A DNA stretch of 64,000 bases from Aggregicoccus sp. 17bor-14 (GCF_009659535.1 NZ_VJZZ01000010.1:232071-296070); one strand, 5' to 3'; positions 38,413 to 51,678 are shown, counted from the stretch's first letter. Numbers and translations: made by a program. Notes: generated by a model not told the origin, from the letters alone.

Positions 38413-39642
38413 TCAGGCGCCGGCATCCGGGGCGCCCTCGGGCGGCGCGTCGGGAGAGCCCTCGGACTCCGGGGCGTCGAAGCGGACGATCGCATGGAGC
38501 GGGACGAGCAGCTCGTGGCCCTCGTCGCCGACGATGAGGTCGAAGCGGCCCGCGAGGCGCAGCGGCAGGTTCAGCTGGATGCCGTTGCGCAGGGTGAGGC
38601 GCAGCGGCTGCCCGAGGTGGGCGAGGAAGGGGCGCGGGTCGGAGTAGGGGCGCTTGTCGGGCTGGCGCGCGACGCCCGCGGGCTTCTGCGAGAGCTTGGG
38701 CTCGCGGCTGAAGGTGGGCCCGAGCTGCTCCCAGTCCGCGCGGCGCGCGAGCAGCACCAGCTGCAGCTTCTCCAGCCGGCCGCTGCGCTCGAGGCGCAGG
38801 GCGATGGGCTCCACCGCGGTGACGAGGTCCAGCAGCGTGCGCTCGCCGAGCACCAGCGCGAGCTCCGCCTTCTCCTCGAGCCTCGCCTGCATGAAGGCGT
38901 CCACCGCCTCGTTGTCCACCGCGCCGCGCGCCTGCTTGATGGCCGCCTTGCGCTGGGTGCGGTCCTTGCGGGCGAGGAACTCCGCCACGCTCATCCCGCT
39001 CTGCACCACGCCGAAGCCGTCCGGCAGCGAGAGGCCCGGGTGCTGCGCCATCAGGGTGTACACCTGGTCGAAGCGCTTCGCCTCCTCGGCGTGCAGCTTG
39101 CGCCAGATGCGGCACTTCATCTTCCCCTCGAGCTCCCCCTTCGCGATGCGCGCGGGCACCCGCTCGCGCACGGCGAGCGCCTGCACCTGCTCGGCGGTGG
39201 GCGGCGGGCGGGGCACGGAGGGGCGCGAGAAGCCACCGGGCCGCGGCGGGCCGCCCGGGCGCATCCCACCGGCGGGGCGCACGCCGCCCGGCGCGCCGCC
39301 CGAGGGCCGGGGCGCGGGGGTGAAGGTGCGCGGCGCGACGAGCGGGCGCGGGGCGGGCGCCGGTGAGGGCACGGCCGGCGCCGACTCCGCGGCGCGCGGC
39401 GCATCCGCTCCCGCCGCGGGCGGCGGGGAGGCCACCGGGGCGGACGGAGCGGGGGCAGGCGAGGGAGCCGCCGGACGCACGCTGGGCGTGACGGCAGGGC
39501 GGGGCACGGGGCGCGGCGCCGGGGCGCCGGGCGGGGTGCCCGCGCCGGCCGGCGAGCTGCCCGGAGGGGCGCCAGCGGGAGCCCCGGGGCGCCGGATGAC
39601 CTCGACGGCGGGGGGACCTGGGCGTGTCTTGCGGTCAGTCAC
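38413..39642 (-). CDS. Pro-rich protein with a PilZ-like C-terminus, function unknown
   Basis: 409 aa from a GTG at 39642. Residues 1-160 are Pro/Ala/Gly-rich and low in complexity. The middle (about 165-320) is helical with several acid/base clusters (EGKMKCRIWRKLHAEEAKRF, KDRTQRKAAIKQARG). The C-terminal part (about 335-395) has short beta strands (LRLTLRNGIQLNLPL, DLIVGDEGHELLVPLHAIV) that look like an SM-like or PilZ-type barrel. No known enzyme motif. It is cytoplasmic by sequence. Its downstream neighbour is the cupredoxin gene. Confidence 0.6.
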   Translation of the reverse strand: MTDRKTRPGPPAVEVIRRPGAPAGAPPGSSPAGAGTPPGAPAPRPVPRPAVTPSVRPAAPSPAPAPSAPVASPPPAAGADAPRAAESAPAVPSPAPAPRPLVAPRTFTPAPRPSGGAPGGVRPAGGMRPGGPPRPGGFSRPSVPRPPPTAEQVQALAVRERVPARIAKGELEGKMKCRIWRKLHAEEAKRFDQVYTLMAQHPGLSLPDGFGVVQSGMSVAEFLARKDRTQRKAAIKQARGAVDNEAVDAFMQARLEEKAELALVLGERTLLDLVTAVEPIALRLERSGRLEKLQLVLLARRADWEQLGPTFSREPKLSQKPAGVARQPDKRPYSDPRPFLAHLGQPLRLTLRNGIQLNLPLRLAGRFDLIVGDEGHELLVPLHAIVRFDAPESEGSPDAPPEGAPDAGA

Positions 39643-39698
39643 GGTCTCTCACTACCCATCTTGCAGGTGAGCCGCCAGCGCCCGGCAGGGCACCGGCC

Positions 39699-40115
39699 TC
39701 ACGGCTTGAGAACTTCCGACAGGTCCACCCTCCAACCGGAGGGCTCCCGCACCATCCGCACGGTGCGAGCCGCCCCGGAGGACACCACGTGCAGCGTGGC
39801 GGCGTCCCCCTGCTCGCCGGCGAGCGTGACCTCGGAAACATCGGCGGGGCGCGAAACATTCGAGAAGAACAGGGCCACCGGGTCGTCCTTCACGCTGCCG
39901 CCGGAGGCCTCGGCGAGCGCGTGGGCGCGCCGGGCGAGTGCCTCGCGGGTGGGCGTGGAGAGCACGTCGTAGGCCTGGGCGAGCTCGCCGCGCTGCACCA
40001 GCCGGTGGAAGGAGCGGTACGCGTCCACGGGCGTGTCGAAGCGGGGCCGGTGGCAGCCAGTGAGCGCCGAGCCGGCCAGGGCCAGCACGAGCAGCGGTAT
40101 CGCAAACGGACGCAT
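39699..40115 (-). CDS. small lipoprotein (DUF4878-like)
   Basis: 138 aa. Signal peptide with lipobox LTGC (Cys21). The mature part begins TPVDAYRSFHRLVQRGELAQ, a helix-loop pattern seen in NTF2-like/DUF4878 lipoproteins, followed by a beta-sheet segment ending in GWRVDLSEVLKP. It is leftward, 56 nt upstream of the Pro-rich protein gene. Role unknown; NTF2-like lipoproteins often serve as small binding modules. Confidence 0.75.
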   Translation of the reverse strand: MRPFAIPLLVLALAGSALTGCHRPRFDTPVDAYRSFHRLVQRGELAQAYDVLSTPTREALARRAHALAEASGGSVKDDPVALFFSNVSRPADVSEVTLAGEQGDAATLHVVSSGAARTVRMVREPSGWRVDLSEVLKP

Positions 40116-40186
40116 GGGCGGGAAGGGGATCTACGGCAAACGGGCCTTTCGGGCAAAGCCCTTCGGCCTCGGGAGCGCCTTCGACC

Positions 40187-41284
40187 TCACTCCTCGTGTA
40201 GGCACACCCGGTTGCGGCCCGACTCCTTCGCCGCGTAGAGCGCGTCGTCCGCGGCGCGCACCAGGTCCTGGGGCTCGTCCACGCCGCGCGCCGGGAAGGA
40301 GGCGGCGCCGAGCGAAGCGGTGCAGCCCACCGAGATGCGCTCGGGCGCGGGGGCACCCGGGACGCCCGCGGCCGCCGCGACGAAGGGCACGCGCAGCGCC
40401 TCGATGCCCGCGCGCACCCGCTCCGCCACGCCGCTCGCCTCGCGCAGGCCGGTCTCGGGCAGCAGCGCCACCAGCTCCTCGCCGCCGTAGCGCGCGAGCA
40501 GGTCCGTGTCGCGCAGCCGCTCGCGCGCCACCTGCGCCACCGCGCGCAGCACCTGGTCCCCGAAGGGGTGGCCGTAGCGGTCGTTGAGCCCCTTGAAGTG
40601 GTCGATGTCCAGCATCACCAGCGCGATCGGGGAGCGGTAGCGGCTGGAGCGGGCGAACTCCACCGCCAGCCGCTCCTCGAAGTAGCGCCGGTTGCTCAGG
40701 CCGGTGAGCGCGTCCGTGCGGCTGAGCGCGAGCAGCTCCTCGCGCCGCCGGTCCAGCTCCTTGTTCGCGCGGTCCAGCTCGCGGTTCTTCTCCACCAGCG
40801 CGTCCTGCAGCGCCTTGAGCCGCAGCATGGACTTCACGCGCGCGCTCAGCTCGAGCATGTCGAAGGGCTTGATGAGGTAGTCGTCCGCGCCGATCTCCAG
40901 GCCCTCCACGCGGTTGGCCGCCTGGCGCGCCGTCATCAGGATGACCGGGATGAAGCCGAAGCCGCTCTCCGAGGCGTTCGCCTTGATGATGCGGCACACC
41001 TCCACGCCGCCCAGGCCCGGCATCTCCACGTCCATCACGATGAGGTCCGGCCGGTGCTCGCGCACCGCGCGCAGGGCCTCGGCGCCGTTGGCCGCCTCGA
41101 AGAAGGCGTAGCCCTGCGGCGCGAGCCCGCTGCGCACGAGCGCGACCATGGCGGGCTCGTCGTCCACGATGAGCACGCGGCGGCCCGCGAGCTCGGGCGC
41201 GGCGGTGGGGCCCGCGGGGCGCCGGGGGGCGCCGCCGGGCGCATCACCGGGCGCATCTTTGAGGCTGTGCGGAGCGCCGGCCAT
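40187..41284 (-). CDS. response regulator with GGDEF diguanylate cyclase
   Basis: 365 aa from the ATG at 41284, chosen for GGGGAAG about 10 nt upstream. The receiver domain (36-155) has the acidic pocket DDE (41-43), phosphoacceptor Asp85 in VMDVEMPG and Lys in IKPFDM. A coiled-coil linker leads to a GGDEF domain (about 195-360) with RYGGEELVALLP as active site (GGEEL, a functional variant) and the inhibitory I-site RDTD five residues before it. Expected reaction: two GTP to c-di-GMP, controlled by phosphorylation and product inhibition. The cognate kinase is not nearby. Before the IS insertion, trmB was the gene just upstream. Confidence 0.92.
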   Translation of the reverse strand: MAGAPHSLKDAPGDAPGGAPRRPAGPTAAPELAGRRVLIVDDEPAMVALVRSGLAPQGYAFFEAANGAEALRAVREHRPDLIVMDVEMPGLGGVEVCRIIKANASESGFGFIPVILMTARQAANRVEGLEIGADDYLIKPFDMLELSARVKSMLRLKALQDALVEKNRELDRANKELDRRREELLALSRTDALTGLSNRRYFEERLAVEFARSSRYRSPIALVMLDIDHFKGLNDRYGHPFGDQVLRAVAQVARERLRDTDLLARYGGEELVALLPETGLREASGVAERVRAGIEALRVPFVAAAAGVPGAPAPERISVGCTASLGAASFPARGVDEPQDLVRAADDALYAAKESGRNRVCLHEE

Positions 41285-41386
41285 GAGGGGCATTCTTCCC
41301 CGTTCGAGGGGCGAAGCCAACTTCGCACCCCCCTGGCCCGCAGGTCCGGATCGACCCCCGCGAGCGGGGTTTGCGGGACGTGCAGC

Positions 41387-41983
41387 CTAAGTAGGTAGCC
41401 AGAAGTTCTCTAACAAATCGCGCAGCCAGAAGCCCTTCGCCAAGGCGCCCGCCTTACGGAGGGCTTCGGTGCGCGTGAGGGACAGCAGCCAGAGGACGGC
41501 GGCATCGACGTGCAGCTCGATGCCCGGGTACTGGCGGTTGGAGGACACGTACTGCTTGAGGGCGCGCCACAGCTGGTCCATGCAGCTGAGCTCCGGGTGC
41601 TGCTTGGGCAGCCACAGAAGGTGGATGTCGAGGCGCTTGGCGAGCGCCTGGGCCTTCTGGGCGGTGTGGCAGCTGGCGCGGTCGAGCAGCAGGAGAATGG
41701 GGCGGCCCGGGTAGGCGCGGCGCAGCGCCCGGAGGAAGTCCATGAAGGCCTCCTGAGTGCAGCCGCGGCTGGCCGTGACGATGCGGTGGCCGGTGCGCGG
41801 GTTGAGCGCGCCCCACAGCGTGCGCTTCGCATTCTCGCCGGTGATGAGGACTTGGGCCTGCTGCCCTTCGGGGGCCCAGGCTGAGCGCAGCGGCGGAAAC
41901 CAGCGCAGGATGGTGGCGTCGGACACCAGCAGCACCGCGCGCGGGAATCGCCTCAGAAGCGCTTTTATACGGCGAACAAGCCC
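41387..41983 (-). CDS. IS630 transposase, catalytic part (OrfB, reached by -1 frameshift)
   Basis: Reading frame -1 relative to OrfA. It holds the catalytic domain: first Asp in LVSDATILRW, second Asp in LLLLDRASCHTAQ, third acidic residue in SCMDQLWRALK. Exactly 34 residues separate the second and third, giving DD34D as in mariner rather than the usual IS630 DDE. There is no plausible independent start, so it is expected only as the C-terminal 198 residues of a fusion of about 365 aa. The stop codon TAG is made of the target-site TA plus the first flanking base (41387-41389). Confidence 0.85.
   Translation of the reverse strand, partial: GLVRRIKALLRRFPRAVLLVSDATILRWFPPLRSAWAPEGQQAQVLITGENAKRTLWGALNPRTGHRIVTASRGCTQEAFMDFLRALRRAYPGRPILLLLDRASCHTAQKAQALAKRLDIHLLWLPKQHPELSCMDQLWRALKQYVSSNRQYPGIELHVDAAVLWLLSLTRTEALRKAGALAKGFWLRDLLENFWLPT
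41390..41418. repeat. left terminal inverted repeat of the IS
   Basis: Begins AGTAGGTAGCCAGAAG directly after the TA at 41388-41389 and ends in ACAAAT. It pairs with the right repeat at 42511-42539. Confidence 0.88.
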
Positions 41984-42483
41984 CCCTTTTTCTGCGCCAG
42001 GTGGGGCGCAGCCAACGCGTACACGTAGCGCGGGCGCTTCCAGGCGAGGTGCGCCTCGTGGAGGCGGCGGCGCAGCGTGCGGCAGCTCACGCTGCAGCCC
42101 TCGTGGGCCAGGTGCGCGCACAAGAGGGGCACCGTCCAGCCGCCACTGGCCCAGCCACACTCCGTAGGACTCTTCGCCACCAGCGCGCGCAGGCGCTCGG
42201 CACTCAAGGCTTGCGCCTCGCGCGGGCGCCCCGCGCGCGGCGCGTCCTCCAGCGCCTCGGGGCGGCGCCTCTGCACATAGCGCTCAACCCACGCGTACAC
42301 CGCCGGCCGGCTCATGGCCGAGAGGCGCGCGGCCTCGGCCACAGTCTTGCCCTCCGCCACCAGCTTCACCGCCAGCAGGCGGCGAAAGTGCCGCGCGTCC
42401 CGGGCTGCGTGCAGCGCTTTGTCCAGCCGCCGCACGTCGCGTCCCGTCAGCCCCAACTCGCTTGGAGGGCGTGCTCGTCGCAT
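41965..42483 (-). CDS. IS630 transposase, N-terminal DNA-binding part (OrfA)
   Basis: 172 aa from the ATG at 42483 (a TTG at 42492 is also possible). Contains the helix-turn-helix (KTVAEAARLSAMSRPAVYAW) and the second winged-helix segment (CGWASGGWTVPLLCAHLAHE) of IS630 transposases. The frame ends at TAA 41965-41967, soon after the run AAAAAGGGGGG at 41981-41991, where the -1 frame continues into the catalytic part. Alone it would be a DNA-binding protein and possible transposition inhibitor. Confidence 0.85.
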   Translation of the reverse strand: MRRARPPSELGLTGRDVRRLDKALHAARDARHFRRLLAVKLVAEGKTVAEAARLSAMSRPAVYAWVERYVQRRRPEALEDAPRAGRPREAQALSAERLRALVAKSPTECGWASGGWTVPLLCAHLAHEGCSVSCRTLRRRLHEAHLAWKRPRYVYALAAPHLAQKKGGLFAV

Positions 42484-42510
42484 GCCCTCCAAGCTGCGCC
42501 TCGAGGCAGA

Positions 42511-42539
42511 ATTTGTCTCGATACTTTTGGCTACCTACT
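42511..42539. repeat. right terminal inverted repeat of the IS
   Basis: Its complement reads AGTAGGTAGCCAAAAG and ends in ACAAAT, differing from the left repeat at position 13 and in positions 18-23. The TA at 42540-42541 follows. Confidence 0.88.
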
Positions 42540-43159
42540 TAGGCGGGCTTGCGCAGGCGCGCGCGGTACACCGGCTCGCCGCTCACCAGGTAGCGCCGCT
42601 CGCGCGTGGAGGGGACCTCCTCCGGGTCATAGGGGTGGAACGCCCCCTTGCCCAGCGGGTTCTCGAAGCCCGCGGCCTCCAGCACCGCGAGCATCTGGCG
42701 GGCGCGGTCCTCCACGTCCGTGCGCAGGTCGAAGAGGCCCCCGGGGCGCAGCTTGTCCATCAGCAGCCGGGTGAAGTCCGGCTGGATGACCGCGCGCTTG
42801 AAGTGCGCGCGCTTCCACCAGGGGTCCGGGAACTGGAGGTGGATGGCGGAGAGCGAGCCGTCCGCGAAGAGCAGGGGCACGTGGTCGCGCGCGTCCGCCT
42901 CGAGCACGCGCAGGTTCTTCAGGCCCAGCTTGTCGCCGCGCGCCTTCGTGTCGCGCGCGTACTTCTTGCGCCACTCGAAGGCCACGAAGCGCACGCCCGG
43001 GTTGCGCCGGCAGTACTCGAGCGCGTGGCCGCCCGCGCCGCTGCCGATCTCCAGCTCCAGCGGGCCCGGGAAGCCGAACTCGGCATCCCAGTCCGGCGGG
43101 GCCTCGAGTTGCATCAGGTGCAGGCCGACCGGGTCGGGGAGCAGGGGAGGGCGGGCCAT
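42539..43159 (-). CDS. trmB: tRNA (guanine-46-N7)-methyltransferase
   Basis: 206 aa from the ATG at 43159. SAM-binding motif ELEIGSGAGGHAL (35-47), the TrmB signature FPDPWWKRAH, and RPGGLFDLRTDVEDRARQML. Known reaction: m7G46 formation in the variable loop of tRNAs. The protein appears complete. Its stop codon is now TAA, built from the TA of the IS target site plus the last base of the IS; before insertion it was TAG. Any terminator or downstream coupling to the diguanylate cyclase gene has been cut off by the IS. Confidence 0.93.
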   Translation of the reverse strand: MARPPLLPDPVGLHLMQLEAPPDWDAEFGFPGPLELEIGSGAGGHALEYCRRNPGVRFVAFEWRKKYARDTKARGDKLGLKNLRVLEADARDHVPLLFADGSLSAIHLQFPDPWWKRAHFKRAVIQPDFTRLLMDKLRPGGLFDLRTDVEDRARQMLAVLEAAGFENPLGKGAFHPYDPEEVPSTRERRYLVSGEPVYRARLRKPA

Positions 43160-43308
43160 GGGCGCGAGCGAGGGGGGCAGGTGGGGGAAGGGGCGCAAGG
43201 AGCCTGCGCCCGGGGGAGCCGCGCGCCTTGAAGCACGCTCCGGCGGGGCTTGGCCAGGGCAAAAGCGCGGGCGCGGCAGGGGGCGGGCGCGCTATACCGG
43301 CGCTCGCG

Positions 43309-44310
43309 ATGACGGAGACCTCCCCAGACGCGCGCGGCCCCGACTCCTTCCGTGTCTTCCACTCGGCCCCCGAGGCGCGCGCGCGCGGGGCGGGCGAGGG
43401 CAGCGCGGTGGCGCTGGGCAACTTCGACGGGGTGCACCTGGGGCACCAGGCCCTGTTCGCCGAGGCGCGCCGCCACGGCCCCGCCTTCGCCTTCACCTTC
43501 CAGCCGCACCCGGGCAAGGTGCTGCAGCCGGACCTGGCCCCCAAGCTCATCACGCTGCTGCCGCGCAAGCTGGAGCTGTTCGCGCGTTGCGGGCTCGCGG
43601 GCGCCATCGTGCAGCCCTTCAGCCGCGACTACGCGCGCACCCCGCCGCGCGAGTTCGAGGCGGCGCTGCTGGATGCGCTGGGCGCGCGCCACCTCGTGGT
43701 GGGCAGCGACTTCACCTACGGCCAGGCGCGCGGCGGCAGCGTGGCCACCCTGCGGCAGGCCGCGGCCGAGCGCGGGGCGAGCGTGCACGTGGTGGCGCCC
43801 GTCACGGTGGACGGCGTCGTGGCCTCCTCCTCCAAGGTGCGCGAGTACATCCTCGAGGGAAGGGTGGGCGCGGCGCAGCGGCTGCTCGGGCGCCCCTTCG
43901 ACCTGGACGGCACCGTGGTGCCGGGCGCGGGGCGCGGGCGGGGCATCGGCTTTCCCACCGCGAACGTGGACACCCAGAACGAGCTGCGCCCGGCGCCCGG
44001 CGTGTACGCCATCCGGGTGGGGCTGCTCGAGCCGGAGGGGGCCGCGGGCCCGGGCAGCGTGCGCGCCGTGTCCCGCTGGCACCCGGGGGCGGCGAACATC
44101 GGGGTGAAGCCCACCTTCGGCGGCAGCGAGGTGACCATCGAGGCGCACCTGCTGGACTTCAGTGGGGACCTGTACGGCCGCGAGCTGCGGGTGCAGTTCC
44201 TCGAGCGGCTGCGGCCGGAGCAGCGCTTCGGCTCGGTGGCGGAGCTCGCGGGGCAGATCAAGCGCGACATCGAGGCTGCCCGCACGGTGATCGCCCGAGC
44301 AGACGACTGA
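43309..44310 (+). CDS. ribF: bifunctional riboflavin kinase/FAD synthetase
   Basis: 333 aa. The N-terminal FAD synthetase domain has the nucleotidyl-transferase motif GNFDGVHLGHQAL (37-49) and VGSDFTYGQARGG; the C-terminal flavokinase domain has GRGIGFPTANVD and ANIGVKPTFGG. Known reactions: riboflavin to FMN to FAD. No Shine-Dalgarno is seen; TATACC at 43293-43298 lies 10 nt before the ATG, so the mRNA leader is probably very short. Divergent from trmB, and the gene next to pilB. Confidence 0.95.
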   Translation: MTETSPDARGPDSFRVFHSAPEARARGAGEGSAVALGNFDGVHLGHQALFAEARRHGPAFAFTFQPHPGKVLQPDLAPKLITLLPRKLELFARCGLAGAIVQPFSRDYARTPPREFEAALLDALGARHLVVGSDFTYGQARGGSVATLRQAAAERGASVHVVAPVTVDGVVASSSKVREYILEGRVGAAQRLLGRPFDLDGTVVPGAGRGRGIGFPTANVDTQNELRPAPGVYAIRVGLLEPEGAAGPGSVRAVSRWHPGAANIGVKPTFGGSEVTIEAHLLDFSGDLYGRELRVQFLERLRPEQRFGSVAELAGQIKRDIEAARTVIARADD

Positions 44311-44338
44311 GATTTCTTCAGTCCTTCTCGCGGCTTGG

Positions 44339-44354
44339 GGGCACGTTGAGCGCA
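44339..44354 (+). promoter_or_regulatory. possible sigma-54 promoter upstream of pilB
   Basis: GGGCACGTTGAGCGCA has the invariant GG and GC of -24/-12 promoters at the right spacing (12 nt from GG to GC) and CACG after GG, but lacks the TT before GC. It lies 150 bp upstream of pilB. A sigma-70-like alternative follows at 44364. Either, or none, may be used. Confidence 0.3.
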
Positions 44355-44363
44355 GCCCGTGCC

Positions 44364-44394
44364 TTGACTCCTACATTCCCCAGGCCCGTAGAAT
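44364..44394 (+). promoter_or_regulatory. possible housekeeping promoter upstream of pilB
   Basis: TTGACT (44364-44369) and TAGAAT (44389-44394) with a 19-bp spacer, longer than the ideal 17. The leader to pilB would be about 100 nt. Confidence 0.4.
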
Positions 44395-44504
44395 TTGGCG
44401 CGAAATTGAACTGTTGATGCGCCCGCCGAAGCAGCGCTGCTCGGCCGGTGGCCCTACCGCCATCCCTACGCACCCCTCTCTGCACGTAACGAGGCACAAA
44501 GAGC

Positions 44505-46208
<1,704 letters not shown>

Positions 46209-46262
46209 GCCGCCCCTCCCGCAGCACACTCCGCAATCCTTACTCCCCGAGGATCAACACAC

Positions 46263-47378
<1,116 letters not shown>

Positions 47379-47395
47379 TTCTGAGATTCGCGAGG

Positions 47396-47413
47396 GGCGG
47401 GTAATCTCCCGCC
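47396..47413 (+). other. hairpin between pilT and pilC
   Basis: GGCGGG (47396-47401) pairs with CCCGCC (47408-47413) around TAATCT. It sits 6 nt before the GGAGG of pilC, and an alternative pairing GAGATT/AATCTC overlaps it. The two folds are mutually exclusive, so it might modulate pilC translation or mRNA processing; no T tract follows. Confidence 0.4.
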
Positions 47414-47434
47414 TCCCCAGTGGAGGTTTCCCGG

Positions 47435-48671
47435 ATGGCAGCGCCGGCGCAGAAGACCGCACCCAAGAAGAGTACGGCCCAGTTCCTCTGGGAGGCGAAG
47501 ACTCGCGGCGGTGAGGTGAAGAAGGGCGAGATGGAGGCCATGGACGCGGCCGCCGTCGACGCACGCCTGAAGTCCCTGGGCATGACGCCCACCAAGGTGC
47601 GCAAGAAGGGCATCCTGGATGCGGACCTCTCCACGATGCCGGGCCTGGGCGGCGTCACCGGCAAGGACATCCTCGTCTTCGTGCGCCAGTTCGCCACGAT
47701 GATCGACGCGGGCCTGCCGCTGGTGCAGTGCCTCGACATCCTCGCGAGCCAGATGGACAACCCGGCCTTCAAGAAGGTCGTGTACGCCATCAAGACCAAG
47801 GTGGAGGGCGGCAGCACCTTCGCGGAGGCGCTCAAGGAGCACCCCAAGGTGTTCGACGAGCTCTTCGTGCAGCTGTGCGCGGCGGGCGAGGTCGGCGGTA
47901 TCCTCGACAACATCCTCAACCGGCTCGCGCAGTACCGGGAGAAGGCGGAGAAGCTCAAGCGCAAGGTGAAGAGCGCCATGACCTACCCGGTCATCGTGCT
48001 CTGCGTCGCGGTGGGCGTGGTGGCGCTGCTGCTGCTCAAGGTCACGCCGACCTTCGCCAAGATGTTCAGCGACTTCGGCAGCGCGCTGCCCGGCCCCACC
48101 CAGTTCGTGGTGGACATGTCCGAGTGGCTGCAGGCCTACATCTTCCACCTGATGGGGAGCATCGCGGCGGTCATCTTCTCCATGGTGTACTTCTATCGCC
48201 ACCCGAAGGGCCGGCGCATCTCGGACAAGGTCATGCTGAAGATGCCCGTGCTCGGGCCCGTGCTTCGCAAGGTCGCCGTGGCGCGCTTCACCCGCACGCT
48301 GGGCACGATGATCAGCTCGGGCGTGCCCATCCTGGACGCGCTCGACGTGACGGCGAAGACCGCCGGCAACCGCACGGTGGAGGACGCGATCCTCTACGTC
48401 CGGACGAAGATCTCCGAGGGCAAGAACATCGCGGGGCCGCTGCTCGAGACCAAGGTGTTCCCCTCGATGGTGGTGCAGATGATCGGCGTCGGTGAGGCCA
48501 CCGGCGCCATGGACACCATGCTGAACAAGATCGCCGACTTCTACGACGACGAGGTCGACACCGCGGTCGCGGGCCTCACGGCGATGATCGAGCCGATCAT
48601 GATGGTGTTCCTCGGCGGCATCGTCGGTGGCTTCCTCATCGCGATGTACCTCCCCATCTTCTCCATCGCCG

Positions 48672-48685
<14 letters not shown>
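47435..48685 (+). CDS. pilC: type IV pilus inner-membrane platform protein PilC
   Basis: 416 aa from the ATG at 47435, with GGAGG 8 nt upstream; a GTG at 47420 would add 5 residues and would overlap that site. Two GspF/PilC domains (about 80-205 and 285-405) carry the repeat FVRQFATMIDAGLPLVQCLD and FTRTLGTMISSGVPILDALD. Three membrane segments are visible (about 180-205, 230-250, 385-410). Role: rotates under PilB/PilT action to add or remove pilins. The 3' end overlaps pilS. Confidence 0.96.
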
Positions 48686-50289
<1,604 letters not shown>

Positions 50290-50309
<20 letters not shown>

Positions 50310-51657
50310 TGACGAGCTGTCCATGCGCGAGTACCTCGAGTTCCTCCTCGCGCGCGCAGGCTACGTCGTCACGCTCGCCGCGACCGAGCGCGAGGCCGTG
50401 CAGCGGCTGAGCGAGAGCGCCGTCGACCTGGTGGTCTCCGACATCCGGATCGGCGCGGGCAGCGGCATGGGGGTGCTGCGCGCCGCCCGGGCGCTGGCCG
50501 CGCCGCCCGAGGTCATCCTGATCACCGCCTTCGGTACCCCGGCCTCGGCCGTGGAGGCGATGCGCGCGGGCGCCTACGACTACATCTGCAAGCCCTTCGA
50601 CAACGAGGAGCTGCTGCTCCTGGTCCAGAAGGCGCTGGAGAAGCGCGGCCTGCGCGAGGAGAACCAGCAGCTGCGCAAGTCGCTGGACAGCGCGTCGCTG
50701 TGGGTGGGGCGCAGCCCGGCGATGCGCGCGGTGGCGGCACTGGTGGAGAAGGTGGCCGCGAGCCGCAGCACCATCCTCATCACGGGCGAGAGCGGCACGG
50801 GCAAGGAGCTGGTCGCCCGGGGCATCCACATGCGCAGCCCCCGCGCGAGCGCGACCTTCCTGCCCATCAACTGCGCCGCCCTCAACGAGGGCGTGCTCGA
50901 GAGCGAGCTCTTCGGCCACGTGCGCGGCGCCTTCACCGGCGCCGCGGCGGACCGCACCGGCCTGCTGGTGGCCGCGGGCGAGGGGACGGTGTTCCTGGAC
51001 GAGATCGCCGAGGTGCCCGCCGCGACCCAGGTGAAGCTGCTGCGCGTGCTGCAGGAGCGCAAGGTGAAGCCGGTGGGCGGGACGGTGGAGATTCCCTTCG
51101 CCGCCCGGCTCGTCGCGGCCACCAACAAGTCGCTCGAGGCCGAGGTCAAGGCGGGGCGCTTCCGCGAGGACCTGCTCTACCGGCTCAACGTCATCAACCT
51201 GGAGCTGCCGCCGCTGCGCGAGCGCGGCGACGACATCCGGCTGCTCACCGAGCACTTCCTCTCGAAGATGCGCGAGGAGCTGGGGCGGCCGCACCTGCGC
51301 TTCTCCGAGGAGGCCCTGGAGGCGCTGGAGCGCTACCGCTTCCCGGGCAACGTGCGGCAGCTGCAGAACGTCGTCGAGCGCGCCGCTACGCTCGCGGAGA
51401 CCGAGGTGCTCGGCCTGACCACGCTGCCGCTCGCGGTGCGCGGCGAGCGCGAGCTCCCGGCCGAGGCGAGCTCCGTCACGCTCAGCCCCAAGTTCTCGCT
51501 GGAGCACTTCCTGGACGAGAACGAGCGGCGCTACCTGCTCGAGGCGCTGCGGCAGGCCGGCGGGGTGAAGACCCGCGCGGCCGAGCTGCTCGGGCTGAGC
51601 TTCCGCTCGCTGCGCTACCGGCTCGCCAAGCACGGCCTCACGGACGAGAGCCTGTAG
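50290..51657 (+). CDS. pilR: PilR sigma-54-dependent response regulator
   Basis: 455 aa from a GTG at 50290, overlapping pilS by 20 nt. Receiver domain with Asp51 in VVSDIRIG and Lys in CKPFDN. The AAA+ activator domain has Walker A GESGTGKE (166-173) and the sigma-54-contact loop GAFTGA (213-218). A Fis-type helix-turn-helix is at the C-terminus (VKTRAAELLGLSFRSLRYRL). Role: activates the sigma-54 promoter of pilA, here at 55141-55156. It ends 21 bp from the convergent pilI. Confidence 0.95.
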
Positions 51658-51678
51658 CCGCGCCGGCGGCCGCGCGCG

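Larger units (their letters stand above)
41390..42539 (-). mobile_element. IS630-family insertion sequence, 1150 bp
   Basis: The element is bounded by 29-bp imperfect inverted repeats (22 of 29 identical, first 12 perfect) and flanked by TA on both sides (41388-41389 and 42540-42541). This is the duplication typical of IS630/Tc1-mariner elements. Removing the IS and one TA restores GCCTAGGC, which contains the CTAG target core preferred by IS630. It encodes one transposase split over two frames. No passenger gene. Both ends and the transposase look intact, so it may be active. Confidence 0.92.

Noticed and set aside
41341..41386. Hairpin CCCCG-CGAG-CGGGG as trmB terminator
   Set aside because: The stem is only 5 bp and lacks a T tract on the trmB strand; it is now also separated from trmB by the IS.
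41387..42160. An independent OrfB start inside the IS
   Set aside because: The upstream part of that frame (42160-42000) is the shadow of OrfA in another frame; no start signal, so the catalytic part is better reached by frameshift.
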